Program-made: the position numbers and the translations under genes | Notes under the pieces: generated by a model | The model's input: only the letters and a program-made list of their open reading frames with translations | What the model was told of the DNA's origin: nothing | Database searches by the model: none | Shown: positions 18,831-27,075 of the stretch, one piece after another | Numbering within the stretch: the first letter of the stretch is position 1 | Layout: each line of letters opens with the position of its first letter | From: Saccharibacillus qingshengii | Lineage (GTDB): Bacteria > Bacillota > Bacilli > Paenibacillales > Paenibacillaceae | Length of the DNA stretch: 64,000 nt | Assembly: GCF_013185195.1 (NCBI RefSeq) | Contig: NZ_JAAZWC010000005.1 | Location: 124,001 to 188,000 of the forward strand | Reading direction: 5' to 3'

Positions 18831-18848
18831 ACGAATTGAGGGATAGCC

Positions 18849-19106
18849 GTGGACCGTATTTTCAAAGCGCTGGGCGATCCCACCCGGATGAAGATCATCG
18901 ATCTGCTCCGGGAAGGCGACCTGACAGCCGGAGAGATTGCCGAGCACTTCCACATCAGCAAGCCGAGTATTTCCAACCATCTGAGCATTCTGACGCAGAC
19001 GGGCCTCGTTCATGTCGAACGCCAGGGGAAGTTTATGATGTACCAGCTCAATCTGACCGCTTTTCAGGAAATGTTCTACTGGTTGTCCAAATTTCGCGGG
19101 GAATAA
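18849..19106 (+). CDS. ArsR/SdpR family transcriptional repressor
   Basis: An 85-residue winged-helix protein: ALGDPTRMKIIDLLREGDLTAGEIAEHF, the recognition helix ISKPSISNHLSIL and the wing GLVHVERQGKFMMYQL. The metal-binding ELCVCDL motif of ArsR sensors is absent, as in SdpR-type autorepressors. It starts with GTG and is followed 50 bp later by an SdpI-like membrane protein, the partner that in B. subtilis titrates SdpR to the membrane. A palindromic operator overlaps its promoter. Confidence 0.88.
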   Translation: MDRIFKALGDPTRMKIIDLLREGDLTAGEIAEHFHISKPSISNHLSILTQTGLVHVERQGKFMMYQLNLTAFQEMFYWLSKFRGE

Positions 19107-19156
19107 GCGTCAGCGGTATTCTGTCGCAGGATTCGCCCAAGTAAAGGAGCAAGAAA

Positions 19157-19801
19157 ATGTTCGTTCGGAGCCGAAAATTTTCATTTGCGCTTATTCTTGT
19201 TGTCCTTATCGTCACTCTCGCCGTCTATCCCGGTCTGCCGCATCAGCTTGTTATTCAGATCAACGATACGGGCTCTCCAAGCAATTCCGCTCCCAAATGG
19301 ATAGGCGTCTGGATCGTTCCAATCGTCATGCTGATTCTCCACCTAACCCGCATTGATGCACTTCGCGGCGTTCCGGGAGCCAATCGCCGCGACGGGTCTC
19401 TCATCTCCGCCGCCGTTCAATTCATCCTCGCGCTCGCACAGATCGCAGGTCTGCTCTACAATTACGGCCATCCGCTGCTGCTAAAAGGACTTCTGCCGCT
19501 GGTATCGGGCGGTCTGCTGATTCTGATCGGCAACCTGCTGTTTCGGACCCGGCCTAATGTAACGTTCGGAATCCGCAGCAGATGGACGCTGTCCGACCCG
19601 CGCGTATGGACCGCCACTCACCGCTTTGCCGGGCTTTCCTTTATCGCCGCCGGGCTGCTGCTTATCCTACTGGCTGCAGTTAGTCCCGCCGTACACAGGA
19701 CGCTCGAGATCCTCCTCGTGCTGGGGGCAGTCAATTACCTAGCCTCGTTTTTCTTTTACCGTAAATTCACGTCTCCTGCCAAACCGGGCCGCAAAACCTG
19801 A
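19157..19801 (+). CDS. SdpI/YhfL family membrane protein
   Basis: A 214-residue integral membrane protein with about six helices (residues about 7-25, 50-68, 85-105, 112-132, 155-175, 180-200). The segment NLLFRTRPNVTFGIRSRWTL followed by WTATHRFAG is the SdpI family signature. In B. subtilis SdpI gives immunity to the SdpC toxin and sequesters SdpR. No sdpC-like toxin gene is seen nearby, so it may be an orphan immunity/signalling pair or a general envelope protein. It has AAGGAGCAAG before the ATG. Confidence 0.85.
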   Translation: MFVRSRKFSFALILVVLIVTLAVYPGLPHQLVIQINDTGSPSNSAPKWIGVWIVPIVMLILHLTRIDALRGVPGANRRDGSLISAAVQFILALAQIAGLLYNYGHPLLLKGLLPLVSGGLLILIGNLLFRTRPNVTFGIRSRWTLSDPRVWTATHRFAGLSFIAAGLLLILLAAVSPAVHRTLEILLVLGAVNYLASFFFYRKFTSPAKPGRKT

Positions 19802-19929
19802 ATTTACCGTTTGCCCGCACCCGACATCTGGGATACGATTCATACAGACTCTTCCGGCGATCGGACTAAGCGGCAGCCTGCCTCTGATACAGCCGCCGAT
19901 CCGCCGGATACGAAAAGGAGACCGTTACC

Positions 19930-21123
19930 ATGTCCAACCTGTACTACGATTCCGCTTATACCCGCGAATGGACAACCCGGATCGCGGAAATCGTCTCGCG
20001 CGAAGACAGCCTGTATATTCGACTGGACGAGACGGCCTTCTATCCGGAAGGCGGCGGTCAGCCGGGCGATACGGGAGCGATCGGGGAAGCCCGTGTGCTC
20101 GATACGATCGCCGAGAACGGCCGCATCCTGCACCTCGTCGACAGACAGCCCGGTGCCGCGGGAGACGAAGTCTTCTGCCGGCTCGATTGGGAGCGCCGGT
20201 TCGACCATATGCAGCAGCACACCGGCCAGCACCTGCTCTCGGCCGTGTGCCTGGACCTGCTCGGCGCTCCCACCCTCAGCTTCCATCTGGGTCAGGACTA
20301 CGCCACGATCGATGTCGACAAGGCGGAATGGACCGATGCCGAACTGGACCAACTGGAACAGGAAGTAAATAAGCGGATTCAGCGCAATGTGGCGGTCAAC
20401 GGTTATTTTGTCGAACCGGAAGAAGCCGCCCGGCTGCCGCTGGTCAAAGCGCCTTCGGTCGAAGGCCGTGTGCGGATCGTGGATATCGAAGGAATCGAAT
20501 ACAATGCCTGCGGCGGTACCCACGTTCGGACCACCGGCGAATTGGGGCTGCTCAAGCTGCTGCGGGCCGAGAAGCAGAAAGGCAATCTGCGCCTGACTTT
20601 CAAAGTCGGACTGCGCGCGCTTACCGAGTTTGCCGCCCAGCACCGGATTCTGGCCACGCTGTCCGCCAAGCTGAGTACGCCGAAGGAAGAACTGCCCGAA
20701 CGCCTGGAGAAGCTGAACGCGGAAGATCGGCGCAAGCAGTCCGAGCTGAATGAGCTGCGCGCACGGCTCGACCGCTACGCTGCACGGGAACTGCTGGAAG
20801 AAGCCGAATCCCGCGGAAGTGCCGCAGCCAAGCTGTTCGAAGATCGGACGTTAAAAGAAGTGCAGCAGCTCGCCGCCCTCCTGACTGCCCAGACGCCGCT
20901 CCCGGTTCTGCTCGGTTCACGGCCGGAATGCAAATTGATGCTGGCCCACAGCGGCGAAGCGAAACTTTCATGCGGCGCTTTATTCAAGGAAATGCTGCCC
21001 GCTTTCGGCGGGCGGGGCGGCGGCAGCGAGACATCCGCCCAGGCGGCTTTTGGCTCGGAAGACGAATTGATCGCTTTTTACGACAAGCTTGTACAGCATC
21101 TATCCGGCAGTCAAACGGATTAG
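19930..21123 (+). CDS. alanyl-tRNA editing protein AlaX-L
   Basis: A 397-residue free-standing editing protein that hydrolyses mischarged Ser-tRNA(Ala) or Gly-tRNA(Ala). The zinc site is HTGQH (residues about 97-101) and CGGTH (about 194-198). The second half has a coiled-coil (about 240-290) and a DHHA1-type C-terminus with GGRGGGSETSAQ. This is the long AlaX type related to the AlaRS editing and C-Ala domains. The start has AAAAGGAG upstream. It is followed by a terminator and stands alone. Confidence 0.93.
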   Translation: MSNLYYDSAYTREWTTRIAEIVSREDSLYIRLDETAFYPEGGGQPGDTGAIGEARVLDTIAENGRILHLVDRQPGAAGDEVFCRLDWERRFDHMQQHTGQHLLSAVCLDLLGAPTLSFHLGQDYATIDVDKAEWTDAELDQLEQEVNKRIQRNVAVNGYFVEPEEAARLPLVKAPSVEGRVRIVDIEGIEYNACGGTHVRTTGELGLLKLLRAEKQKGNLRLTFKVGLRALTEFAAQHRILATLSAKLSTPKEELPERLEKLNAEDRRKQSELNELRARLDRYAARELLEEAESRGSAAAKLFEDRTLKEVQQLAALLTAQTPLPVLLGSRPECKLMLAHSGEAKLSCGALFKEMLPAFGGRGGGSETSAQAAFGSEDELIAFYDKLVQHLSGSQTD

Positions 21124-21163
21124 CACGGAAGCAGGTCAACCTTACAGCCTACCTTAAGCGAAC

Positions 21164-21189
21164 GGCCGGGCATCCGCCCGGTCTTTTTT
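21164..21189 (+). terminator. terminator of alaX
   Basis: GGCCGGGC / GCCCGGTC stem with ATCC loop, then TTTTTT, 40 bp past the alaX stop. Confidence 0.85.
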
Positions 21190-21201
21190 CCGTATTTCCC
21201 C

Positions 21202-21250
21202 TTGCCCGTTTGCTGTTCGGCACGCTATGATAGAGAATGATTCTCAATGG
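21202..21250 (+). promoter_or_regulatory. promoter with Fur box
   Basis: TTGCCC (21202-21207), 18 bases, TATGAT (21226-21231), overlapped by TGATAGAGAATGATTCTCA (21228-21246). The core GAGAATGATTCTC is a palindrome of the Fur 7-1-7 type. Binding of Fe-Fur here would block the promoter of the ABC exporter. Confidence 0.7.
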
Positions 21251-21297
21251 TTGGCGGTCCGGCAGTTTTTCCGACCTGTTCCGGCTGGATTTACAGG

Positions 21298-23049
21298 GTG
21301 TACATTATAGAGAAAAGAGGGATTGGCATCAACATATCGAAACGTTTCTTCGCTTTTTACAAACCTTACAAAGGACTGTTTCTGCTTGATTTTTGCTGTG
21401 CGGTATTTGCCGGTCTGCTCGAACTGACCTTTCCGCTTGCGGTCAACGTCTTTATCGACGATCTGCTGCCGGGACAGAACTGGGGCCTGATTCTGGTCGC
21501 CTCCTTCGCACTGCTCGGCATCTACGCGCTCAATACGGGGATGCAGTATATCGTGACCTACTGGGGGCATATGCTCGGGATCAATATCGAAACCGATATG
21601 CGCAAGAACCTGTTCGCCAAACTGCAGAAGCTGTCGTTCCGTTTCTACGACAACCATAAGACCGGTCACCTGATCGGGCGGGTGACGAACGATCTGAACG
21701 ATATCGGGGAACTGGCCCACCACGGACCCGAAGATGTATTTATCGCCATTATGACCCTGATCGGTTCATTCGCGCTGATGTACAATATCAGTCCGGAACT
21801 TGCCGTCATCACCTTTGTCGTGATTCCGTTCATGGCCTGGATGATTATCTTCTTCGGCCGCCGCATGACCCGTACCTACAGCCGTCTGTTCGGCAACGTA
21901 GGCAACTTCAATGCCCGGATCGAAGACAATATCGGCGGGATCCGCGTCGTTCAATCGTTCGCCAACGAACAGCATGAACGCGACCTGTTCGAAGTCGAGA
22001 ACCAGGCTTTCCGCCAGACGAAGCTGCTCGCCTACAAGACGATGGCCGGCAGCATGTCGGTCAACTACATGATGATGCGTCTGATCAGCGTGCTTGTTCT
22101 GATCTTCGGCGCGCTGTATTTTATCCGGGGCGAGATTCAGATCGGCGAATTCGTCGCTTTCCAACTGCTCGCGAACGTCTTCTTCCGTCCAATCGAGAAG
22201 ATCAACGCGGTGATCGAGAGCTATCCCAAAGGCATCGCCGGCTTCCGCCGCTATTTGGAAATCATGGATACCGATCCGGATATCCAGGACGCGCCGGATG
22301 CCAAGCCGGTCGATTCGCTCAGCGGCGAGATCCGTTTCGATAACGTCACGTTCGGCTACGAGAAAGAACGGCCGATTCTGGACGGGATCAGCCTCTCGGT
22401 GCATCCGGGCGAAACGGTCGCTTTCGTCGGTCCGTCGGGCGCGGGCAAGACGACCATCTGCAGCCTGCTGCCGCGCTTCTACGAAGTGGATTCGGGCAGC
22501 ATTACCGTGGACGGGATGGATATCCGCGGTCTGACACTGGAGTCGCTGCGCAAGCAGATCGGGATCGTGCAGCAGGATGTCTTCTTGTTCTCGGGCACGA
22601 TCCAAGAGAATATCGCTTACGGCAAACTGGATGCCACGATCGAAGAAATCTGGGAAGCCGCCGACCGCGCGCATATGGCCGATGTAATCCGCGACATGCC
22701 GGAAGGAATGGATACGGTGATCGGAGAGCGCGGCGTGAAGCTGTCGGGCGGCCAGAAACAGCGGATGGCGATTGCACGCATGTTCCTGAAAAATCCTCCG
22801 ATTCTGATTCTGGACGAAGCGACTTCCGCACTGGATACCGAAACCGAACTGGCGATCCAAAAGTCGCTGGCCGAACTTGCGGTCGGACGAACCACGCTCG
22901 TCATCGCCCACCGTCTGGCCACCATCAAAAATGCCGATCGGATCATCGTCGTGAACAAAGACGGGATTGCGGAACAAGGCAAGCACTCGGAACTTGTCGA
23001 AGCGGGCGGAATTTACAGCCGTTTGCACCAAGCACAGTTTGGCAGCTGA
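21298..23049 (+). CDS. ABC exporter, fused permease/ATPase (YwjA-like)
   Basis: A half-transporter of about 580 residues: six membrane helices in residues about 20-310 (ABC type-1 exporter fold), then an ATPase with Walker A GPSGAGKTT, signature LSGGQKQR, Walker B ILILDEATSALD and the H-loop AHRLATI. It would act as a homodimer of the MsbA/Sav1866 kind. The Fur box matches what is known of B. subtilis ywjA, which is in the Fur regulon. The start is unclear. The ATG at 21247 lies inside the Fur box. GTG 21298 has a weak SD. The best-spaced codon after the SD AGAGGG is ATC at 21328. Confidence 0.88.
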   Translation: MYIIEKRGIGINISKRFFAFYKPYKGLFLLDFCCAVFAGLLELTFPLAVNVFIDDLLPGQNWGLILVASFALLGIYALNTGMQYIVTYWGHMLGINIETDMRKNLFAKLQKLSFRFYDNHKTGHLIGRVTNDLNDIGELAHHGPEDVFIAIMTLIGSFALMYNISPELAVITFVVIPFMAWMIIFFGRRMTRTYSRLFGNVGNFNARIEDNIGGIRVVQSFANEQHERDLFEVENQAFRQTKLLAYKTMAGSMSVNYMMMRLISVLVLIFGALYFIRGEIQIGEFVAFQLLANVFFRPIEKINAVIESYPKGIAGFRRYLEIMDTDPDIQDAPDAKPVDSLSGEIRFDNVTFGYEKERPILDGISLSVHPGETVAFVGPSGAGKTTICSLLPRFYEVDSGSITVDGMDIRGLTLESLRKQIGIVQQDVFLFSGTIQENIAYGKLDATIEEIWEAADRAHMADVIRDMPEGMDTVIGERGVKLSGGQKQRMAIARMFLKNPPILILDEATSALDTETELAIQKSLAELAVGRTTLVIAHRLATIKNADRIIVVNKDGIAEQGKHSELVEAGGIYSRLHQAQFGS

Positions 23050-23113
23050 CCTATTGAGGGTAATGGGAATAAGAAAGCCAATGGCTGCAGCCGACGAGGA
23101 GACGTGATGACCG

Positions 23114-23485
23114 ATGGATGAGATGAAGAAAAAACGTGCGGCCCGAATTGTGGCAGGCACACTGGCAGGAGCCGGGGCCGCCTGGTTTCTGACCTCCCGC
23201 CTGGGTGCCGGTACCCGGCAGAAGATCCGGGATATCGCACAGCATACCAAAGAGCTCGGTATGGAGTTGGGACATGAAACGGCGGAGAAAACGCGCGATC
23301 TGATTTCGCTCAGCCGGGAAGTTTCCAGCGACGACGATTGGAAAGAAGCGATCGAGACGCAGGAACTCGATTCGGAGTCCAAAACTTTGGAAGCTTCGAA
23401 CCCAGGGCCGGCTCCCTTGTCGGACAAGGAAGCGGCCGCCGCCGACATCGTCCCGTTTCCGCACAAACTGCCGGATCTTCGTTGA
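23114..23485 (+). CDS. small YtxH-like membrane-anchored protein
   Basis: A 123-residue protein with a Gly/Ala-rich N-terminal membrane segment (residues about 10-28) and an amphipathic helical body ending in an acidic tail. This resembles the YtxH/gas vesicle protein-like stress family. It lies 65 bp downstream of the ABC exporter and about 150 bp upstream of a second, longer YtxH-like gene, with a terminator between. Function unknown; probably a general-stress envelope protein. Confidence 0.7.
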   Translation: MDEMKKKRAARIVAGTLAGAGAAWFLTSRLGAGTRQKIRDIAQHTKELGMELGHETAEKTRDLISLSREVSSDDDWKEAIETQELDSESKTLEASNPGPAPLSDKEAAAADIVPFPHKLPDLR

Positions 23486-23519
23486 TTCGGCAGAAGCCGG
23501 CGTCCGACCTGTACCGAAG

Positions 23520-23550
23520 GACGCGTCCTTAGCCGGGCGCGTCTTTTTTT
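23520..23550 (+). terminator. terminator between the YtxH-like genes
   Basis: GACGCG / CGCGTC stem around a 12-base loop followed by TTTTTTT. Confidence 0.8.
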
Positions 23551-23632
23551 GTGACAAGTGCCGGCTGACTCTGTTCAGAAACCCGAGTCTGGGTAATAGT
23601 AAAGAAGAACCTTATAGACAGGAGGCCTACAT

Positions 23633-24253
23633 ATGTCGAATCAAACCCTGAAATTCATTGCCGGGCTGGCAGCCGGAGCCGCCGCAGGCGGAGCTGTCGC
23701 TCTGCTGCTCGCGCCGCAGCGGGGAAGCGAAACCCGTCTTCTCCTGGCCGACACGGCGGTAGACCTGAAAGACAAAGGCCTTGTTCTCAAGGATCGAGGC
23801 GTTGCCGCTGCCGTCGATCTCAAAGACAAAAGCGTGGAAACGGCGCTCGACCTCAAAGACAAAAGCGTCTCCGCAGCGATCGACCTCAAAGACAAAAGCG
23901 TCAATGCGGCTTCCGCAATTCGCGACAAGAGCCAGAATTCGTTCTACGCCGCCAAAGACAAAAGCCAAAGCGCGATCGCCTCACTGCGCGCCAAAGGACA
24001 AGTCGCAGCCGAAAAAGGCCGCGAACTGGTCGAGTTCGGCAAAGAAGTCGGCGAAGTCGCCATGGAATGGAAAGTCGAGATCGAAGCGGCTGTCCGCGAC
24101 CTCAAAGTGGAACTGGAACGTTTCCAGCGCGAACAGGAGAACGACACGCAGCTTCAGGACGATATCAACAAGCTGAAGAAACAAACCGAAGAAACGGCCG
24201 CCGTTATGCAAAAAGCACAGCAGCGGATCGCTAACGCAGGCAGCAGCAGCTGA
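23633..24253 (+). CDS. YtxH domain protein with LEA-like 11-residue repeats
   Basis: A 206-residue protein with an N-terminal Gly/Ala-rich membrane segment (about 8-27) followed by APQRGSETR, the usual YtxH start. Residues about 42-112 hold repeats with an 11-residue period around the core DLKDKSV, as in group 3 LEA proteins (A/K/D-rich amphipathic helix). The remainder (about 120-206) is a predicted coiled coil. LEA-type repeats are linked to desiccation and freezing tolerance in other organisms. AGGAGG precedes the ATG and a terminator follows, so it is a single-gene unit. Confidence 0.8.
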   Translation: MSNQTLKFIAGLAAGAAAGGAVALLLAPQRGSETRLLLADTAVDLKDKGLVLKDRGVAAAVDLKDKSVETALDLKDKSVSAAIDLKDKSVNAASAIRDKSQNSFYAAKDKSQSAIASLRAKGQVAAEKGRELVEFGKEVGEVAMEWKVEIEAAVRDLKVELERFQREQENDTQLQDDINKLKKQTEETAAVMQKAQQRIANAGSSS

Positions 24254-24268
24254 TCGCCGCTTCAAGGC

Positions 24269-24306
24269 AAAAGCCTCTTCCCGGAACTTCCGGAAAGAGG
24301 CTTTTT
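24269..24306. terminator. bidirectional terminator
   Basis: AAAAGCCTCTTCC pairs with GGAAAGAGGCTTTT around a CGGAACTTCC centre. A-run and T-run on opposite sides allow termination for the YtxH gene (+) and the flippase gene (-). Confidence 0.8.
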
Positions 24307-24386
24307 GCCGTGCTGCCCTGCTCTTTTTTGCCTGCTCTTTTTTCTCTGATCGTCCGTTTAAACAAGCGGGAACCTCTTGCGCCGGC

Positions 24387-25925
24387 TCAGCTCTCTTCCG
24401 AGGTCCGGGCGACCGGCCCTTGGTCCGAACGTTTGGCCAGCCGCTTCACGAACGACAGCACGTAACGGCAATCGTCGCGTTCAAATACCGACAGCACCGC
24501 CAGATAAAACGGAACGACGAGAATGCCCAGCAAGGCGGCCCATCCGAAGAAACCGGCATAAGAGACGATCGGCAGCTCGAACACTTCGCCCAGCGACACC
24601 GCCGCGACAAACAACACTCCGCATACCCCCCACTTCCTCAGCGTCACCCACGGGCTGCGCTGCAGCAGACGGAGATTGGCATACAGGATCATATCGATCG
24701 AACGGTAGAGCAGCGCCGCGATCGTACCGAGCAGTACGCCGTAAAGCCCCAGCCAAAAAACAAGACTCAACGATACGGCCAGATTGATCGCGGACTCCAG
24801 AATAGAGCGCGTCTGCGTGCTGCGAAAATGCCCGGCGATATCGATGACGTTATCCGCGGGAGCCCGCGCATTCATCAGCAGTTTCGATACGGCGAACAGC
24901 AGCGGCAGATAGATATCGATGTAGTTCGCATCCGTGACGCCGGCCGTATACAGCTTCATAAAAGGCAGGACGAGCAGATAGGCCAGCGTAACGACGGCGA
25001 ATACCAATCCGATAAAATAGGTTTCGTACGCATTGTACAGCCGGTTGAATTTTTCTCTGTGCTGAAAAAAGCTCTGCCCGAGCGCGAACTTGATACTTCC
25101 TCCGAATGTCTGGACCAGACTGTCCACCACGTTGAAGATCATATTGTACAGCACATAGACACTGACGACTTTGAGATTCGTGAACAGCGTCAGAATCAAA
25201 ACGTCCGTGTTGCGGAAAATGAGATAAGACAGCTCGTGAATCATCACCGAGTTCTTCTGGCTGATCGCCGGATAATCCGGTTCGACATTCAGTTTCAGCC
25301 AGCGGTAATGCCGCCGGATATAAATCTGATAGACGGCGATCTGCAGCAGCACGACCACAAAATAAGACAGCTGGACGGTCACGATACTGAAACCCTGAAG
25401 CAGCAGCACGATCCGCACCAGACTGCTGACGATCCCCCCGATCGTCAGCATCGACGATTCGATATAACTTTTGCCTTCGGCCAGCAGCAGCACCTTGAAC
25501 TTGCCCTGGAAATAGTAATTGACCGCTCCGCCCATTCCCGTGAATACGATAACCGCAAATACCGTCAGCGCGGAGTATCCGCTCTCGACAAACATCGGGT
25601 AGACGGCGGCCAATACCAGCACGGCCACAAAATAATAAATCCCCGTCTTTTTGTAATAGGCGGAAGTGGCGGCCAGAATGGAATTGATCCGCCCGCGGTC
25701 TCCGTCCGCTACCGGCTTATACAGCGCCTGCAACGAAGCGGCTCCGACCCCGGCTTCCAGCAGGGCCAAATAACCGATAATCTGGGAAATGGAATTGACG
25801 AGGCCGTTCGTCTCCGAACCGTAACCGACCATGATCAGCCGCGGAATAAAGAAAGCCAGTCCAATGGTGATCACCTGGCTGAGCAGGCCCGTCAGGGCAT
25901 TGAGGAGGGTACGCTTGAGCTTCAA
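24387..25925 (-). CDS. polysaccharide flippase (Wzx/MATE-like)
   Basis: A 512-residue membrane protein with about 12-14 helices across its length. The start, LLNALTGLLSQVITIGLAFFIPRLIMVGYG, and the pattern of paired helices fit the oligosaccharide flippase (MOP superfamily). It would translocate lipid-linked sugar units across the membrane. It starts with TTG overlapping the GT2 stop (TTGA), so it is co-translated with the two glycosyltransferases upstream. Together they look like part of an exopolysaccharide or secondary wall polymer cluster, but polymerase and chain-length genes are missing here. Confidence 0.88.
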   Translation of the reverse strand: MKLKRTLLNALTGLLSQVITIGLAFFIPRLIMVGYGSETNGLVNSISQIIGYLALLEAGVGAASLQALYKPVADGDRGRINSILAATSAYYKKTGIYYFVAVLVLAAVYPMFVESGYSALTVFAVIVFTGMGGAVNYYFQGKFKVLLLAEGKSYIESSMLTIGGIVSSLVRIVLLLQGFSIVTVQLSYFVVVLLQIAVYQIYIRRHYRWLKLNVEPDYPAISQKNSVMIHELSYLIFRNTDVLILTLFTNLKVVSVYVLYNMIFNVVDSLVQTFGGSIKFALGQSFFQHREKFNRLYNAYETYFIGLVFAVVTLAYLLVLPFMKLYTAGVTDANYIDIYLPLLFAVSKLLMNARAPADNVIDIAGHFRSTQTRSILESAINLAVSLSLVFWLGLYGVLLGTIAALLYRSIDMILYANLRLLQRSPWVTLRKWGVCGVLFVAAVSLGEVFELPIVSYAGFFGWAALLGILVVPFYLAVLSVFERDDCRYVLSFVKRLAKRSDQGPVARTSEES

Positions 25926-27019
25926 CGCGGTCCCTCCCCCTCAGCGCCGGATGGGATCGAGACCGGCTCGCCGGCAGAGCGTTCAGTCCGCCCGCGCAGA
26001 GCGGCGGAGCGTTTCGTACGGAGCAGCAGCGCATAGGCCGCGGGAGAAGCCGCAAACAAACGCAGCGACCTCGGCAGAGGGATCCCCTGGGCCCGGCAGG
26101 TACGGATACGTTCTTTCATCCGTCGGTGAAGGCCAGGATAATGCGTCTCGATATCGCGCATCAGAGCCGATATTCGGCCGTTTCCTCCTTCAAGGCAGGT
26201 CCGGATCGTATACAGATAATCTTCCAGCAGATAAGGACCTTCCAGCACCGCCGCGATCCGGTCGAGTTCGGGATGATTCCGTGTCCGCAGCTCGAGCGCG
26301 GTTCGCGCAAACGCATCGGCAAAGTCGAACTTGCGCACATTGTATGTATACGTCACCGACGAGCCGCGCTGCACATAACACAGCAGAGACTCGTCGATGA
26401 ACCGGACGTCTTCCGCCCGGCAGAGCGCTTTATAAATGAATTCCTGATCTTCCCCGTTCACGCAGCCCGGCTCGTATCCCAGAGTGGCCTCGGTCAGCAG
26501 CTCCCGCCGATAAGCGATTCCCGCCGTATGGATCCGCAGATTGCGGTCGAAAAAGATTCGCTTCAGCACGTCGGGGCCGTTCAGCCGCTTAGGCAGCGGA
26601 GGCTTGCCTTGGAAAAAGTCCGCCTGCACGCTTCCGTCTTCCGCCACCTCGACAAAACGCCAGACCACCGCATCGGGAGGTCTCTCCCCGCTGGCGGAGA
26701 ACCCTGTCGCTTCCGCGATCTTCTCAACCAGGCGTTCGTCGACATAATCGTCTCCGTCAAGAAACAGGACATAATCGCCCCGGGCTTCGGCAAGCCCCGC
26801 ATTGCGTGCCCGGCTTACGCCGCCGTTGCTTGTGCGGATCAGCCGGGCCGCAGGCAGCCCGGCAAAATGCCGCTCCGCCGCTTCCCCGCTTCCATCGGTC
26901 GACCCGTCGTCGATAACCAGAACTTCGAAATCCGCAGCGGTCTGGCGCTGCAGGCTGCCAAGCGTCGTTCCAATATAGTGTTCCACTTGATAAGCCGGGA
27001 TTACGATGCTCAGATTCAT
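25922..27019 (-). CDS. GT2 family glycosyltransferase
   Basis: A 365-residue enzyme. The GT-A domain occupies residues 1-210: LSIVIPAYQVEHYIGTTL, FEVLVIDDGSTDGSGEAAE, ARNAGLAEARGDYVLFLDGDDYV (DxD site at the end), and later GEDQEFIYKALCRAE. The C-terminal 150 residues are helical and basic. Acceptor and donor are unknown. It lies between another GT2 gene and the flippase and overlaps the flippase start. Confidence 0.9.
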   Translation of the reverse strand: MNLSIVIPAYQVEHYIGTTLGSLQRQTAADFEVLVIDDGSTDGSGEAAERHFAGLPAARLIRTSNGGVSRARNAGLAEARGDYVLFLDGDDYVDERLVEKIAEATGFSASGERPPDAVVWRFVEVAEDGSVQADFFQGKPPLPKRLNGPDVLKRIFFDRNLRIHTAGIAYRRELLTEATLGYEPGCVNGEDQEFIYKALCRAEDVRFIDESLLCYVQRGSSVTYTYNVRKFDFADAFARTALELRTRNHPELDRIAAVLEGPYLLEDYLYTIRTCLEGGNGRISALMRDIETHYPGLHRRMKERIRTCRAQGIPLPRSLRLFAASPAAYALLLRTKRSAALRGRTERSAGEPVSIPSGAEGEGPR

Positions 27020-27075
27020 AAAGTTCTCATCCTTTTTCGCGGATTTTCTCCGATTTCACCTTTTACATTCGATTT

